64,000 bases of DNA from Curtobacterium sp. MCBA15_009 (GCF_001864895.1 NZ_MJGO01000002.1:92572-156571), one strand, 5' to 3'. Shown: positions 51,095-59,225, counted from the stretch's first letter. Notes: generated by a model from the letters alone, not told the origin. Made by a program: numbers and translations.

Positions 51095-53331
51095 CCGAGG
51101 AGCGTCCCGAGGACGCGCGCGGGCCCGAGGACACCGCCGGCCCGGCAGACGGGGTCGACGGCCAGGAGGCCCGGCGTGCGTCCGGCGAGGACGCTCCGTT
51201 CCACGGGCTCCGCAGCGCTGCGGACATCTTCGGGGCGCCCAGGGGCGCGGACGACTGGCCCTCACGGCGCGAGCGCCGCGAGGCGGAGCGCTCCGCGAAG
51301 GAGACCGGCGCACCGCTGCCCGAACCGTTCGTCCCCGACGACGAGCCCGAGTCCGGCACGAGCACCGGCACCGACGCCGGCGCGGGCGCCGTGTCGTCCG
51401 CTCCCGCGCCGCTCGACGACGGCGCCACGCAGGCGATCTCGATGCCCGAGCAGCTCGCCGCACCGTCCGAGAACCCCACCGCGGCGGTCGAGTACGAGCG
51501 CTCGACCCTGCACGACCGCATCCCGCCGCCCGCCGCAGTGCCCCCGGCCGCCGCCGCGCCGCACCCCTCGTCGATCTCGCTGCCGACCGCGCAGACGCAC
51601 CGGGACGAACGCGCCGCCGCGAGCCGTGCCGTCGACGCGGAGCGCCGCCGCGTCGACCCGTTCGGCGAGGGTCGCGCCGACGTCGACTGGCTCGGACGGG
51701 CCACGGGCCCCGGGGCCGTGCCGACCGGTCCGGTGGCCCAGCAGCCGCCCGGCGTCGAGAACGTGCTGCCGCCGACCGAGGAGCCGCCGAGCTTCACCGA
51801 CCTGCTGCGCCTCGACGAGCTCGGGCGACCGGCGTCGGGTGTCGCCGGCGCCGACCGGCCCTTCGACTGGGCGATCCGCGACGACGAGGCCGGCGAGGTG
51901 CCGTCCGCGCTGACCGCGGACACGTTCGACACCACCACGACCTCGACGGGCTCCGGCTCGTGGTCGCTCGCCGCGGAGTCCGACGAGCCCGCTCGCGACG
52001 ACGCCACCCCGGCGCACGGTGTGCCGCCGGTCCTCCGCGAGTTCCCGGTGCCGCCGGCCGTCCCCGCAGCCGCTGCCGCCGCCGCGAGCGCGCCGGCCGC
52101 TCCCGGCCCCGGGGCGACGCCCGCGTCCGACGCGACCGAGGCCCTGGACGTGCGCCGCGCGCCCGGGCGGGACGACGCTGCGGACCCCGCCCCGGGCCTC
52201 CCGTCCGACGCGCCGACCACCGCGATGCCGGCGGCCGACGCGAGGTGGGACGACCCCGACGCGACCGTGCCGCCCACGGCGGCCCCGCCGCTCGTCGAGC
52301 CCGTGGCCGGGACCCAGGCGTACCCCGCGGCGCTGCCGCCCGCGGTCGGGCAGGACCTCGACGCGTTGCTCGGGCTCGGCGCCGACCGCCGGGACGACGA
52401 CCACGTCGCCGAGCGTCCGACCGCCCTGCCGGGCACCGCGCCGGACGACCTCGACCAGTCCGAGTGGGCCGGCCGCGAGACGAGCGACACGAGCGCCATC
52501 AAGGACCTGTTCGGCACCGAGGCCGTCGACCAGCTCGGCGGCACCGGCTACGACCCGGAGGACACCGGCACGCGGATGATGCCGGCGGCCGTCGCGTCGT
52601 CGGCCGGGGTGTCCGCCGCGAACGGGCAGCGAGCGGGCGGGTCGTCCGGTGCCGGCGGTGCGTCCGGCGGTCGCGACAACTTCATCAACGAGGGCGTCGC
52701 CCGGCTCCGGAGCGAGGGCACGCGCGGCAAGCAGCTGCTCATCGGCGCGTCGGTCGTGCTCATCCTCGTGCTCGTCGTCGCGGTGTTCCTGCTCACCCTG
52801 TGGATCCGGGGCAACGGGATCGCGGAGCAGACCGCACCGACGCGCTCGCCCGCCGCAGCTGCGTCGACGGCTCCGGCGACCCCGTCGACCACACCCTCGG
52901 CCGCGGCGCCGTCGAGCGAGGCAGCCCAGTCCGGCACGACGCTGCAGTTCGCGACGACGCCCGCGCTGCCCGGCGAGCACCCGTGGACCGACCTCGCCGG
53001 TGGCGAGTGCCTGTCACCCTTCACGAACGCCTGGTCGCAGACCTTCACGGTCGTCGACTGCGCGACCCCGCACATCGCCCAGCTCACGGCGCGGATCCCG
53101 GTGACCGCCGACGCGTACCCCGGCGCCGAGGCGCTCGGGGCGCAGGCCGCCGAGCAGTGCCAGTCGGACGCGGCGCTGAACGGCTCGGCCGCGGCCGCCG
53201 TCGGGGACGTGCAGGTGCAGGGCTCCTACGCCCCCGACCAGCAGACGTGGGACCAGGGCGACCACTTCCTGTCGTGCTTCGTGACGCGGTCGTCCGGGCA
53301 GCCGCTCACCGGGTCGCTCGCGCCGGCGTAG
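51091..53331 (+). CDS. Single-pass membrane protein with septum-formation domain
   Basis: This 746-residue protein has a very long (about 545 residues) cytoplasmic part that is rich in Ala, Pro, Asp and Glu and looks disordered. One membrane helix follows (LLIGASVVLILVLVVAVFLL). A Ser/Thr/Ala linker leads to an external domain of about 130 residues with GGECLSPFTNAWSQTFTVVD, CATPHIAQLTARIPV and FLSCFV. That domain matches the septum-formation (PF13845-like) pattern of paired Cys. Relatives are tied to actinobacterial septation. The GTG overlaps pyrE. The cytoplasmic part may interact with division proteins; that is inference. Confidence 0.75.
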   Translation: MTEERPEDARGPEDTAGPADGVDGQEARRASGEDAPFHGLRSAADIFGAPRGADDWPSRRERREAERSAKETGAPLPEPFVPDDEPESGTSTGTDAGAGAVSSAPAPLDDGATQAISMPEQLAAPSENPTAAVEYERSTLHDRIPPPAAVPPAAAAPHPSSISLPTAQTHRDERAAASRAVDAERRRVDPFGEGRADVDWLGRATGPGAVPTGPVAQQPPGVENVLPPTEEPPSFTDLLRLDELGRPASGVAGADRPFDWAIRDDEAGEVPSALTADTFDTTTTSTGSGSWSLAAESDEPARDDATPAHGVPPVLREFPVPPAVPAAAAAAASAPAAPGPGATPASDATEALDVRRAPGRDDAADPAPGLPSDAPTTAMPAADARWDDPDATVPPTAAPPLVEPVAGTQAYPAALPPAVGQDLDALLGLGADRRDDDHVAERPTALPGTAPDDLDQSEWAGRETSDTSAIKDLFGTEAVDQLGGTGYDPEDTGTRMMPAAVASSAGVSAANGQRAGGSSGAGGASGGRDNFINEGVARLRSEGTRGKQLLIGASVVLILVLVVAVFLLTLWIRGNGIAEQTAPTRSPAAAASTAPATPSTTPSAAAPSSEAAQSGTTLQFATTPALPGEHPWTDLAGGECLSPFTNAWSQTFTVVDCATPHIAQLTARIPVTADAYPGAEALGAQAAEQCQSDAALNGSAAAAVGDVQVQGSYAPDQQTWDQGDHFLSCFVTRSSGQPLTGSLAPA

Positions 53332-53340
53332 GTCTGCGCC

Positions 53341-53382
53341 GCACCCGCACCCGCACCCGCACCCGCACCCGCACTCGCACCC
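53341..53382. repeat. GCACCC hexanucleotide tandem repeat
   Basis: Seven copies of GCACCC, one with a T change (GCACTC at 53371-53376), lie directly after the stop of the preceding gene. The unit is noncoding, and its copy number could vary by slippage. Confidence 0.85.
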
Positions 53383-53449
53383 GCCGCCGCGGCGGCTGAC
53401 CGGGGTCGCCGAGCACCCGTTCTGCGACGATCCACCCTGGGATCGGAGC

Positions 53450-53541
53450 GTGGGCTGTCGCACCGTGCACACGCAACGGGTGCGTGTGCACCGAACGACA
53501 GCCCACCCGTCGAACGACGAGTGGGCTGTCGGAGCATGCAC
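53450..53541. repeat. GTGGGCTGTCG palindrome with partial second copy (family C)
   Basis: GTGGGCTGTCG (53450-53460) and its complement (53496-53506) enclose GTGCACACGCA (53465-53475) and its complement (53481-53491), giving a 57-bp near-perfect hairpin. A further half copy, GTGGGCTGTCGGAGCATGCAC, lies at 53521-53541. It is noncoding, between two convergent genes. Confidence 0.75.
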
Positions 53542-53597
53542 GAGCATCCGGGCCGACCGGACGGGCCTGGCGCTCGGGTACCCGGGCGCGCGTGGGG

Positions 53598-54551
53598 TCA
53601 GGCGCTCGCCGGCACCTGCGCCGACACGTCGGTCAGGGTCTGCAGCTCGTCGGCGCTGAGCTCGAGGGCCGCCGAGGCGAGCAGTGCCGGCAGCTGGTCG
53701 GTGTCCCGGGCGCTGGCGATCGGCGCGACGACGTCCGGCTGCGCCTGCAGCCAGGCGAGGGCGACGGTGGCGATCGCGACGTCGTGGGCCTCGGCGACGG
53801 TGGACAGCGCGTCGACGACGGCGAGACCCTCGTCCGTGAAGTACCCGGAGACCTGGCCCTCGCGGTCCTTCCCGGCGAAGTCGCCCTCCGTGCGGTACTT
53901 GCCGGTCAGGAACCCGGCGGCGAGCGCGAAGTACGGCACGACGCCGAGGCCGTGCTCGTGGGCGAGCGGGGCGATGTCGGACTCGTACGGCTGGCGGGTC
54001 ACCAGGTTGTAGTGCGGCTGGATCGCGACGGGCTGCGCGAGGCCGTTCTCCGTCGCGATGCGGATCCACTCCTCGGCCCGCTCCTTCGAGTAGTTCGAGA
54101 TCGCCGTGTACCGCACCAGGCCGTCCTGCACGAGCTGGTCGAAGGCGCGGACGGTCTCCTCGAGCGGGGTCGCCTGGTCGTCGAAGTGCGCGTAGTACAG
54201 GTCGATGCGGTCGGTGCCGAGGCGCTGCAGGCTGGCACGGGCGGCAGCGGCGACGTTCGCGGCGCCGAGGCCCTGGAACTGCGGGTGCTGCGAACCCTTC
54301 GTCGCGATGACGACGTCGTCGCGCTTGCCCGAGGCGCGGAGCCACGAGCCGATGACCCGCTCGGACTCGCCGCCCTCGTTGCCCGGCGCCCAGGCCGAGT
54401 AGACGTCGGCGGTGTCGACGAAGTCACCGCCCGCGGCGGTGTACGCGTCGAGCACCTGGTGGGAGGTGCGCTCGTCCGCCGTCCACCCGAAGACGTTGCC
54501 GCCGAGGGCGAGGGGGAACACGTGGAGGTCGCTGGTGCCGATGCGGGGCAT
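53598..54551 (-). CDS. Aldo/keto reductase (YhdN/YajO type)
   Basis: This NADP-dependent aldo/keto reductase of 317 residues belongs to the AKR11/12-like group. Seen are MPRIGTSDLHVFPLALGGN, DFVDTADVYSAWAPGNEGG with Asp and Tyr, VIATKG with Lys, IDLYYAHFDD with His, and AISNYS. The Asp of the usual His-x-D/P run and the C-terminal cofactor segment APIASARDTDQL are present. GGAAGGA lies before the ATG. It is divergent from a HEAT-repeat gene. The substrate is unknown. Confidence 0.88.
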   Translation of the reverse strand: MPRIGTSDLHVFPLALGGNVFGWTADERTSHQVLDAYTAAGGDFVDTADVYSAWAPGNEGGESERVIGSWLRASGKRDDVVIATKGSQHPQFQGLGAANVAAAARASLQRLGTDRIDLYYAHFDDQATPLEETVRAFDQLVQDGLVRYTAISNYSKERAEEWIRIATENGLAQPVAIQPHYNLVTRQPYESDIAPLAHEHGLGVVPYFALAAGFLTGKYRTEGDFAGKDREGQVSGYFTDEGLAVVDALSTVAEAHDVAIATVALAWLQAQPDVVAPIASARDTDQLPALLASAALELSADELQTLTDVSAQVPASA

Positions 54552-54667
54552 GTGGGGTCCTTCCGGTTGTGCACGTGGTCGTGGGCGGTCCGGGGACGGA
54601 CCGTCGTCTGCCGACGGTATGCCCCGAGTCTCGACGCGGTCCCGGGATCGCGGACGAGCATGGACGG

Positions 54668-55312
54668 ATGACCGCGCTCACCGAAGCCCTCGCCGACCCG
54701 CGCTCCTCCGTCCGACTGCAGGCCGTCATGGCCGCGGGGGCCACCCCGCAGGCCGAGGACCTGGACGTGCTCGTCGCCCGGTGCGTGGTGGAACCGGACC
54801 TGTTCGTCCGCGACACCCTGACGTGGGCGCTCACCCGACACCCCGCCGACGCCGTCGTCGCACGGGTCACGCGCGAGCTCACCCGACCCGAGGCGCAGGC
54901 CCGCAGCCAGGCACTGCACACGCTGTCGAAGATCCGTGACCGGTCGACCTGGCCCGTCGTCCGCCCGCTGCTCGGCGACCCCGACGAGGGCGTCCTGCGC
55001 ACCGCGTGGCGCACCGCCGTCGGCCTGGTGCCCGACGACGAACGGGACGGCCTCGCCCGCACCCTCGCGGTGCAGCTCGGCGTCGGCGACCGTGAACGAC
55101 GTCTCAGCCTGTCGCGGGCGCTCGTCGCCCTCGGCGAGGACACCGTCGCCAGCGTGCTCGCCTCCGCCGCCGACCGCGGCTCGGCGGCGGTGCGCGAGCA
55201 CGTCGCCGAGACCGAGCGGCTGCTGCAAGACCCCGACGCCGCCTCGGCGCTCGCGCTCGAGCGCGCCCGCCGCGAGGTCGCGCTCGGCCGCACCCGGTCG
55301 GCGAAGGGGTAG
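54668..55312 (+). CDS. HEAT-repeat protein
   Basis: This all-helical protein of 214 residues has about five HEAT-like repeats, including LADPRSSVRLQAVMAAGATP, RSQALHTLSKIRD, LLGDPDEGVLRTAWRTAVGLV and LSLSRALVALGEDT. It lacks catalytic residues, a signal peptide and membrane segments. Such proteins act as protein-binding scaffolds; the partner is unknown. It follows a divergent aldo/keto reductase and ends in a long hairpin. Confidence 0.7.
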   Translation: MTALTEALADPRSSVRLQAVMAAGATPQAEDLDVLVARCVVEPDLFVRDTLTWALTRHPADAVVARVTRELTRPEAQARSQALHTLSKIRDRSTWPVVRPLLGDPDEGVLRTAWRTAVGLVPDDERDGLARTLAVQLGVGDRERRLSLSRALVALGEDTVASVLASAADRGSAAVREHVAETERLLQDPDAASALALERARREVALGRTRSAKG

Positions 55313-55333
55313 GCCCCGCGGGGTGCGCACCTG

Positions 55334-55380
55334 ACGGACGGGAGGCCCGTGGCGGACGCCGCCACGGGCCTCCCGACCGT
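55334..55380 (+). terminator. Long hairpin after the HEAT gene (family A)
   Basis: A 15-bp perfect stem (55340-55354 and 55360-55374) extends with one mismatch to about 21 bp. It contains GGGAGGCCCGTGGCG. It belongs to the GGAGGC/GCCTCC family and probably ends transcription before the riboswitch leader. Confidence 0.75.
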
Positions 55381-55468
55381 TCCGGGGCGGGCCGGGCAAG
55401 ACCTGGATTCGGGACGCCGAAGAGGCCGGATCGGCTTGCGCACGCGGATCGGAGCGCGCCAAGGTGGG

Positions 55469-55588
55469 TGCCGAAGGGGAGTAGCTCCCAGCGCGTGCAT
55501 CGACACACTGGCCATCACGACGATCGGCCCGGTGCACCACCCGACACGGATCCGACAGGGCCGGATCGGGCGAGCGAGACCTTCGGCC
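55469..55588 (+). promoter_or_regulatory. yybP-ykoY manganese riboswitch
   Basis: The hallmark GGGGAGTAGC (55476-55485) and GCGAGACC (55574-55581) face each other. They are closed by a P1 stem of GCCGAAGG (55470-55477) and CCTTCGGC (55580-55587). CATCGACACACTGG (55499-55512) matches the conserved Mn-binding L3 side. The leader continues about 65 nt to the ATG. It includes TCGGCC/GGCCGA and a CTCC..GGGAG pairing that could hide the ribosome site. In known members Mn2+ binding switches the gene on. It precedes a cation exchanger, a classic target. Confidence 0.88.
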
Positions 55589-55651
55589 GTTCCGCCGTGG
55601 CCGAGGTCCTCCCTGCGAGGCCCTGCCGTGGCTCCTCCCGGGAGACCCACC

Positions 55652-56929
55652 ATGACCGACACCCTGTCGACCCCCACGTCGACGGCCGCCGCCCCCGCAC
55701 CCCGCATGGGCGCCAGCGCCTGGGGCCGCATCGCGATCTGCGTCGTCCTCGCGCTGCCCGCCGTCGTGTTCCGCCTCGGCGGACTCGCACCGAACCCGGT
55801 CGTCGACCTGTTCGTCTTCGGCGGTGCCGTCGTCGCCGCCGCGTTCCTGCTCGCCTGGGCCGCCGAGGCCGCGCAGAAGGACATCTCCGGGGCGCTCGCC
55901 ATCGCGATCCTCGCGCTCATCGCCGTGCTCCCCGAGTACGCCGTCGACCTGTACTACGCGTTCCGCTCCGGGTACGACCCCGCGTACGAGCAGTTCGCCG
56001 CCGCGAACATGACCGGGTCGAACCGGCTCCTGCTCGGCTTCGGCTGGCCGCTCGTCGTGATCGTGTCGCTGCTCGTCGCGCGACGGTTCGTGCGCGAGGG
56101 CTCGATGCCCGCCGCTGCCAGCCGGGTGCTCGAGCTGGAGCGGTCCGCACGGCTCGACGTCGGGTTCCTCGCACTGCTCGCCGTCGTCGCGTTCCTCATC
56201 CCGCTGATGGGCTCGATCCCGATGTGGTTCGGCTTCGTGCTGCTGGCCGTGTTCGTCGTCTACCTGTGGCGGGCCTCGCAGGTGCCGGGCGACGACGACG
56301 AGGACCTGCCCGGCATGGCCGGCAACATCGCCTCGATGCCGAGGGTCGCCCGCCGCTGGACGATCGTGCTGCTCTTCGCCGCAGCCGCCACCATCGTGCT
56401 CATGGCTGCGGAGCCGTTCGCCGACGCCCTCGTCGAGTCGGGCAGCGCGCTCGGCATCGACAGCTACTTCCTGGTGCAGTGGCTCGCGCCGCTCGCGACC
56501 GAGGCCCCCGAGTTCATCGTCGCCGTCCTCTTCGCACTGCGCGGCATGGGTGGCGCGGCCATCGGCACGCTCATCGCGTCGAAGATCAACCAGTGGTCGC
56601 TGCTCGTCGGCTCGCTGCCGATCGCGCACGTGCTCGGCGGCGGGACCTCGGGCGGGCTGCCGCTCGACGGCCGGCAGGTCGAGGAGTTCATGCTCACCGC
56701 GTCGCAGACCGTGCTCGGCGTGGCGATCATCATCGCGCTGCGGTTCCACCGGTGGTCGGCGATCGCCCTCGTGGCCCTGTTCGCGGTGCAGTTCGTCGTG
56801 ACCGACACGAGCGGCCGGTGGGTGCTCAGCACCGTGCACCTGGTCGCGGCGGTCGTGGTGTTCTGGATCAACCGGCGGGAGATCGGGCCGACGCTCGCAG
56901 CGCCGTTCCGCCGGCCGCGGGCGGCGTAG
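55652..56929 (+). CDS. CaCA-family cation exchanger under a manganese riboswitch
   Basis: This membrane exchanger of 425 residues has about eleven helices and two inverted Na/Ca-exchanger repeats. The alpha-1 motif region is LAIAILALIAVLPEYAVDLY and alpha-2 is WLAPLATEAPEFIVAVLFAL, then GTLIASKINQWSLLVGSLP. Glu and Asn residues in these motifs bind the cation. With the Mn riboswitch upstream, Mn2+ (or Ca2+) export is the likely role. GGGAG lies nine bases before the ATG. It is alone in its transcription unit. Confidence 0.9.
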   Translation: MTDTLSTPTSTAAAPAPRMGASAWGRIAICVVLALPAVVFRLGGLAPNPVVDLFVFGGAVVAAAFLLAWAAEAAQKDISGALAIAILALIAVLPEYAVDLYYAFRSGYDPAYEQFAAANMTGSNRLLLGFGWPLVVIVSLLVARRFVREGSMPAAASRVLELERSARLDVGFLALLAVVAFLIPLMGSIPMWFGFVLLAVFVVYLWRASQVPGDDDEDLPGMAGNIASMPRVARRWTIVLLFAAAATIVLMAAEPFADALVESGSALGIDSYFLVQWLAPLATEAPEFIVAVLFALRGMGGAAIGTLIASKINQWSLLVGSLPIAHVLGGGTSGGLPLDGRQVEEFMLTASQTVLGVAIIIALRFHRWSAIALVALFAVQFVVTDTSGRWVLSTVHLVAAVVVFWINRREIGPTLAAPFRRPRAA

Positions 56930-56967
56930 GCCGGGGGCCAGGGGCCGGGGGCCCGGCGCTGGGCGGG

Positions 56968-57058
56968 CGCGAGGTCGCGCGTTCTGCCGCCTGGTCGGCG
57001 CTCGGGCGGCGCAAGGTGCGTCCTCGGCGGACGTGAGCGGCAGGTCGTGCGACCTCGC
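56968..57058. repeat. GAGGTCGCGCG-type palindromic element (family B), copy 3
   Basis: CGAGGTCGCGCGTTCTGCCGCC starts near 56970 and its inverse, GCGGCAGGTCGTGCGACCTC, lies at 57037-57056. The outer and inner parts both pair. It fills the gap between two convergent genes and matches the elements at 32387 and 36631. Confidence 0.75.
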
Positions 57059-57063
57059 TGTCG

Positions 57064-57627
57064 TCAGCGGCTGCTGGTGAAGCCGTCGAGTGCAAGGCGG
57101 TATGCGGATTCGTCGGCCCGCACCTCGGCGGCGACGATGAGCTCGTCCTCGTCACGCTGCTGGCTCCATGCCTCGACCGGGAGGACGGTCACCCGACGGA
57201 GCCCGCGTCGCCAAGCGGCGATCAGGCTTCCCTGCGCCTTCGTCTCGGGTGCTTCTTCGATCGGACGCATCTGGCGCGACTCTCCGCGCACCGAGTCGAC
57301 CCAGGCTTCCAGTGCTTCCTGGTCGATGCCCTCCCAGCCGTACTTGTCGTGCCACCGAGTCGTGTTGCGGATGGTGGGCTTCGACTGCAGCAGCGTCGCC
57401 CACTCGTCCGCCCACGTGCGCTCGACGTCGTCGCGGAGGCGAACCGGACGACGTGACGAGCCGGTGTCGATCGGACCCGTCGACACCGGGGCGCCGCTGT
57501 GTCCTCCGAGGCCCCAGGCGCTGCGGACGAACAGCAGTTCGAGGATCTCGAGATCGTGGTCGTCGACCTCGACCACCATCTCGTTGGGCCAGTCGACCGG
57601 GTTCGGTGTCGTCGCTGCGTAGCGCAT
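57064..57627 (-). CDS. Hypothetical protein
   Basis: This soluble protein of 187 residues is not recognised. It starts MRYAATTPNPVDWPNEMVVE, has DHDLEILELLFVRSAWGL and TRWHDKYGWEGIDQEALEAW, and lacks a signal peptide, membrane helix or known motif. The ATG has AAGGAG at good spacing. It lies 87 bp downstream of a secreted-protein gene on the same strand. It is less repetitive and slightly less GC-biased than its neighbours, which might hint at acquisition. Confidence 0.6.
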   Translation of the reverse strand: MRYAATTPNPVDWPNEMVVEVDDHDLEILELLFVRSAWGLGGHSGAPVSTGPIDTGSSRRPVRLRDDVERTWADEWATLLQSKPTIRNTTRWHDKYGWEGIDQEALEAWVDSVRGESRQMRPIEEAPETKAQGSLIAAWRRGLRRVTVLPVEAWSQQRDEDELIVAAEVRADESAYRLALDGFTSSR

Positions 57628-57714
57628 GCTCACTCCTTCTTCGAGTCTGGCCGCCGCCGACGGCGGCCAGGGCGGGATGGCGGCACGGCGTGCCGCCACC
57701 CCCGGACTGGCGGA

Positions 57715-58317
57715 TCAGTACGCGTCGGTGGGTGATCCGCTCGTGCAGCGCGCGCCGGTCACGAGCAGAGCGCTCGATCCGGCACGGACCGTGCCGTGCG
57801 CGGACGCGTTGCCCGCGATCGCGACGTCGTGCGTGGCGTTCCAGTAGCTCTTGTTGTTGAGACCGCTGAAGCCCTCGCTGTAGGCCTTCGACAGCGTCGA
57901 GCCGTCGACGTTCCAGGTGTGCTGGACCGTCGCCGCCTTGACCGAGTACCCCGTGGAGATGCGGATCCCGTTCACGTACCGCACGATGTTGAGGCTGGAC
58001 GAGCCGCACGATCCGTAGACGATGTTCTTCGTGCTGACACCCCCGGGCCTCGTCGCGAGGTTCGACGCTGCGTCCTTCGCGGCCTGCTTCTTCGCGGCGG
58101 CCGTGACGGGGACGGACTGCTGGACCCCATCTGCGTCGGTCACGATCTTGTAGCCGTGCGCTTCGGCGACCTTCGCGTCGTACCCGGTGATGGTCATCGG
58201 CATCGTCACCGATGTGGTCTCGACGACGGCGTTGGCACTGGTCGGCGCTGCTACTGCGATGCCTGCGGCGACCGTCGTGACGAGCAACGCACCGGCGAGC
58301 TTGGATGAAACGTGCAT
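57715..58317 (-). CDS. Secreted hypothetical protein
   Basis: This exported protein of 200 residues has a signal peptide of about 30 residues (cut after SANA) and no anchor. The mature part has VTMPMTITGYDAKVAEAHGY, a Lys/Ala-rich stretch, NIVYGSCGSSSLNIVRYVNG and WNATHDVAIAGNASAHGTV. Two Cys residues could form a disulphide. The C-terminal half is beta-rich and Ser/Gly/Thr-rich. GGGGGAAAG precedes the ATG. A hairpin lies in its leader. No known function. Confidence 0.65.
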   Translation of the reverse strand: MHVSSKLAGALLVTTVAAGIAVAAPTSANAVVETTSVTMPMTITGYDAKVAEAHGYKIVTDADGVQQSVPVTAAAKKQAAKDAASNLATRPGGVSTKNIVYGSCGSSSLNIVRYVNGIRISTGYSVKAATVQHTWNVDGSTLSKAYSEGFSGLNNKSYWNATHDVAIAGNASAHGTVRAGSSALLVTGARCTSGSPTDAY

Positions 58318-58334
58318 GGTCTTTCCCCCTTCAT

Positions 58335-58354
58335 GAAGTGCGCCATCGCACTTC
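58335..58354 (-). promoter_or_regulatory. 5' leader hairpin of the secreted protein gene
   Basis: Perfect 8-bp arms GAAGTGCG and CGCACTTC with a four-base loop lie just before the ribosome site of the secreted-protein gene. The surrounding DNA is notably AT-rich for the window (TTTTTCAAGAA on the minus strand). It may stabilise the mRNA or bind a regulator. Confidence 0.4.
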
Positions 58355-58498
58355 TTGAAAAATGATCGCGATTTGGATCACGAGCAGTTTCACCCCAGGC
58401 CGGATGCTTGTCAGTCGACTCTTCCTGGGACAAGACCTGTACCCCGAACGGGGGTGCTCGGAGATCGTCGGGCCTTGAGCGCGCCCGCCCGGCCGCGG

Positions 58499-59188
58499 TC
58501 AGTCGGCGTCGGGAGCGAGCCAGATCGCGGACGCCGCCGCTGCCGGCAGGTCGACGAGGGACTCGGTCCCGTCGCTCGCCCGGCGCGCCACTGCGATGAC
58601 GCCGGCGTAGTCGCGCACTCGCTCGACCCGCAGGTGCGTGCCGAGTCCCACCCCGAGTTCGTCGAAGTACCGCAGCAACGAGGGGTCGTCGTCCGACACC
58701 CGGTCGACCGTGCCGCACGAGCCCGGCTCGACCGCGCCGAGCAGTGTGCCGGGTGAGTCCGGCACCGAGCCGTCGGCGGCGGGGATCGGGTCGCCGTGCG
58801 GGTCGTGCGTGGGGTGGCCGAGGTCGGCGTCCACCCGGTCGAGGAACCGCTCGGACACGGCGTGCTCGAGTGCCTCGGCCTCGGTGTGGACCTCGTCCCA
58901 GGAGTAGCCGAGCCGCTCGACCAGGAACGTCTCGATGAGGCGGTGCCGGCGCACCATCGCGACGGCGACCTGCTGGCCGAGCGGGGTGAGGACGACGCCG
59001 TAGTACGGGGTGTGCTCGATGAGCCCGTCACGGTCGAGCTTGCGGAGGTTGCCGGAGACCGTCGACGCCGACACCTTCAGCGCGGCCGCGATGTCCCGCG
59101 TGGCGAGCCCCGCGCCACCGCGCTCGCCGTCCTTCCAGATGAGCTTGACGTAGTCCTCTGCCATGGTCGACAAGGAGGGCAGGCGCAT
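58499..59188 (-). CDS. MntR-like DtxR-family metalloregulator
   Basis: This metal-dependent repressor of 229 residues has an N-terminal winged helix (about 10-70, ATRDIAAALKVSASTVSGNLRKL). A dimerisation and metal domain (about 75-145) and a C-terminal SH3/FeoA-like domain follow. Metal ligands fit the Mn type: Asp12 in EDYVKL, His82 in RRHRLIE, and Glu105, Glu108 and His109 in AEALEH, where DtxR/IdeR have Met and Cys. The residue equal to B. subtilis MntR Glu11 is Lys15. It lies 1.6 kb from the Mn riboswitch exchanger and is divergent from a CPBP protease gene. Confidence 0.85.
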   Translation of the reverse strand: MRLPSLSTMAEDYVKLIWKDGERGGAGLATRDIAAALKVSASTVSGNLRKLDRDGLIEHTPYYGVVLTPLGQQVAVAMVRRHRLIETFLVERLGYSWDEVHTEAEALEHAVSERFLDRVDADLGHPTHDPHGDPIPAADGSVPDSPGTLLGAVEPGSCGTVDRVSDDDPSLLRYFDELGVGLGTHLRVERVRDYAGVIAVARRASDGTESLVDLPAAAASAIWLAPDAD

Positions 59189-59225
59189 ACCGCCAATCGT
59201 ACGGCCGCCCTGGTACAGATGAGAC

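Noticed and set aside
53341-53382. Short coding repeat at the end of the septum-domain gene
   Set aside because: It lies after the TAG stop in the real frame and gives only Arg/Thr or Pro/Ala/His shadow repeats.
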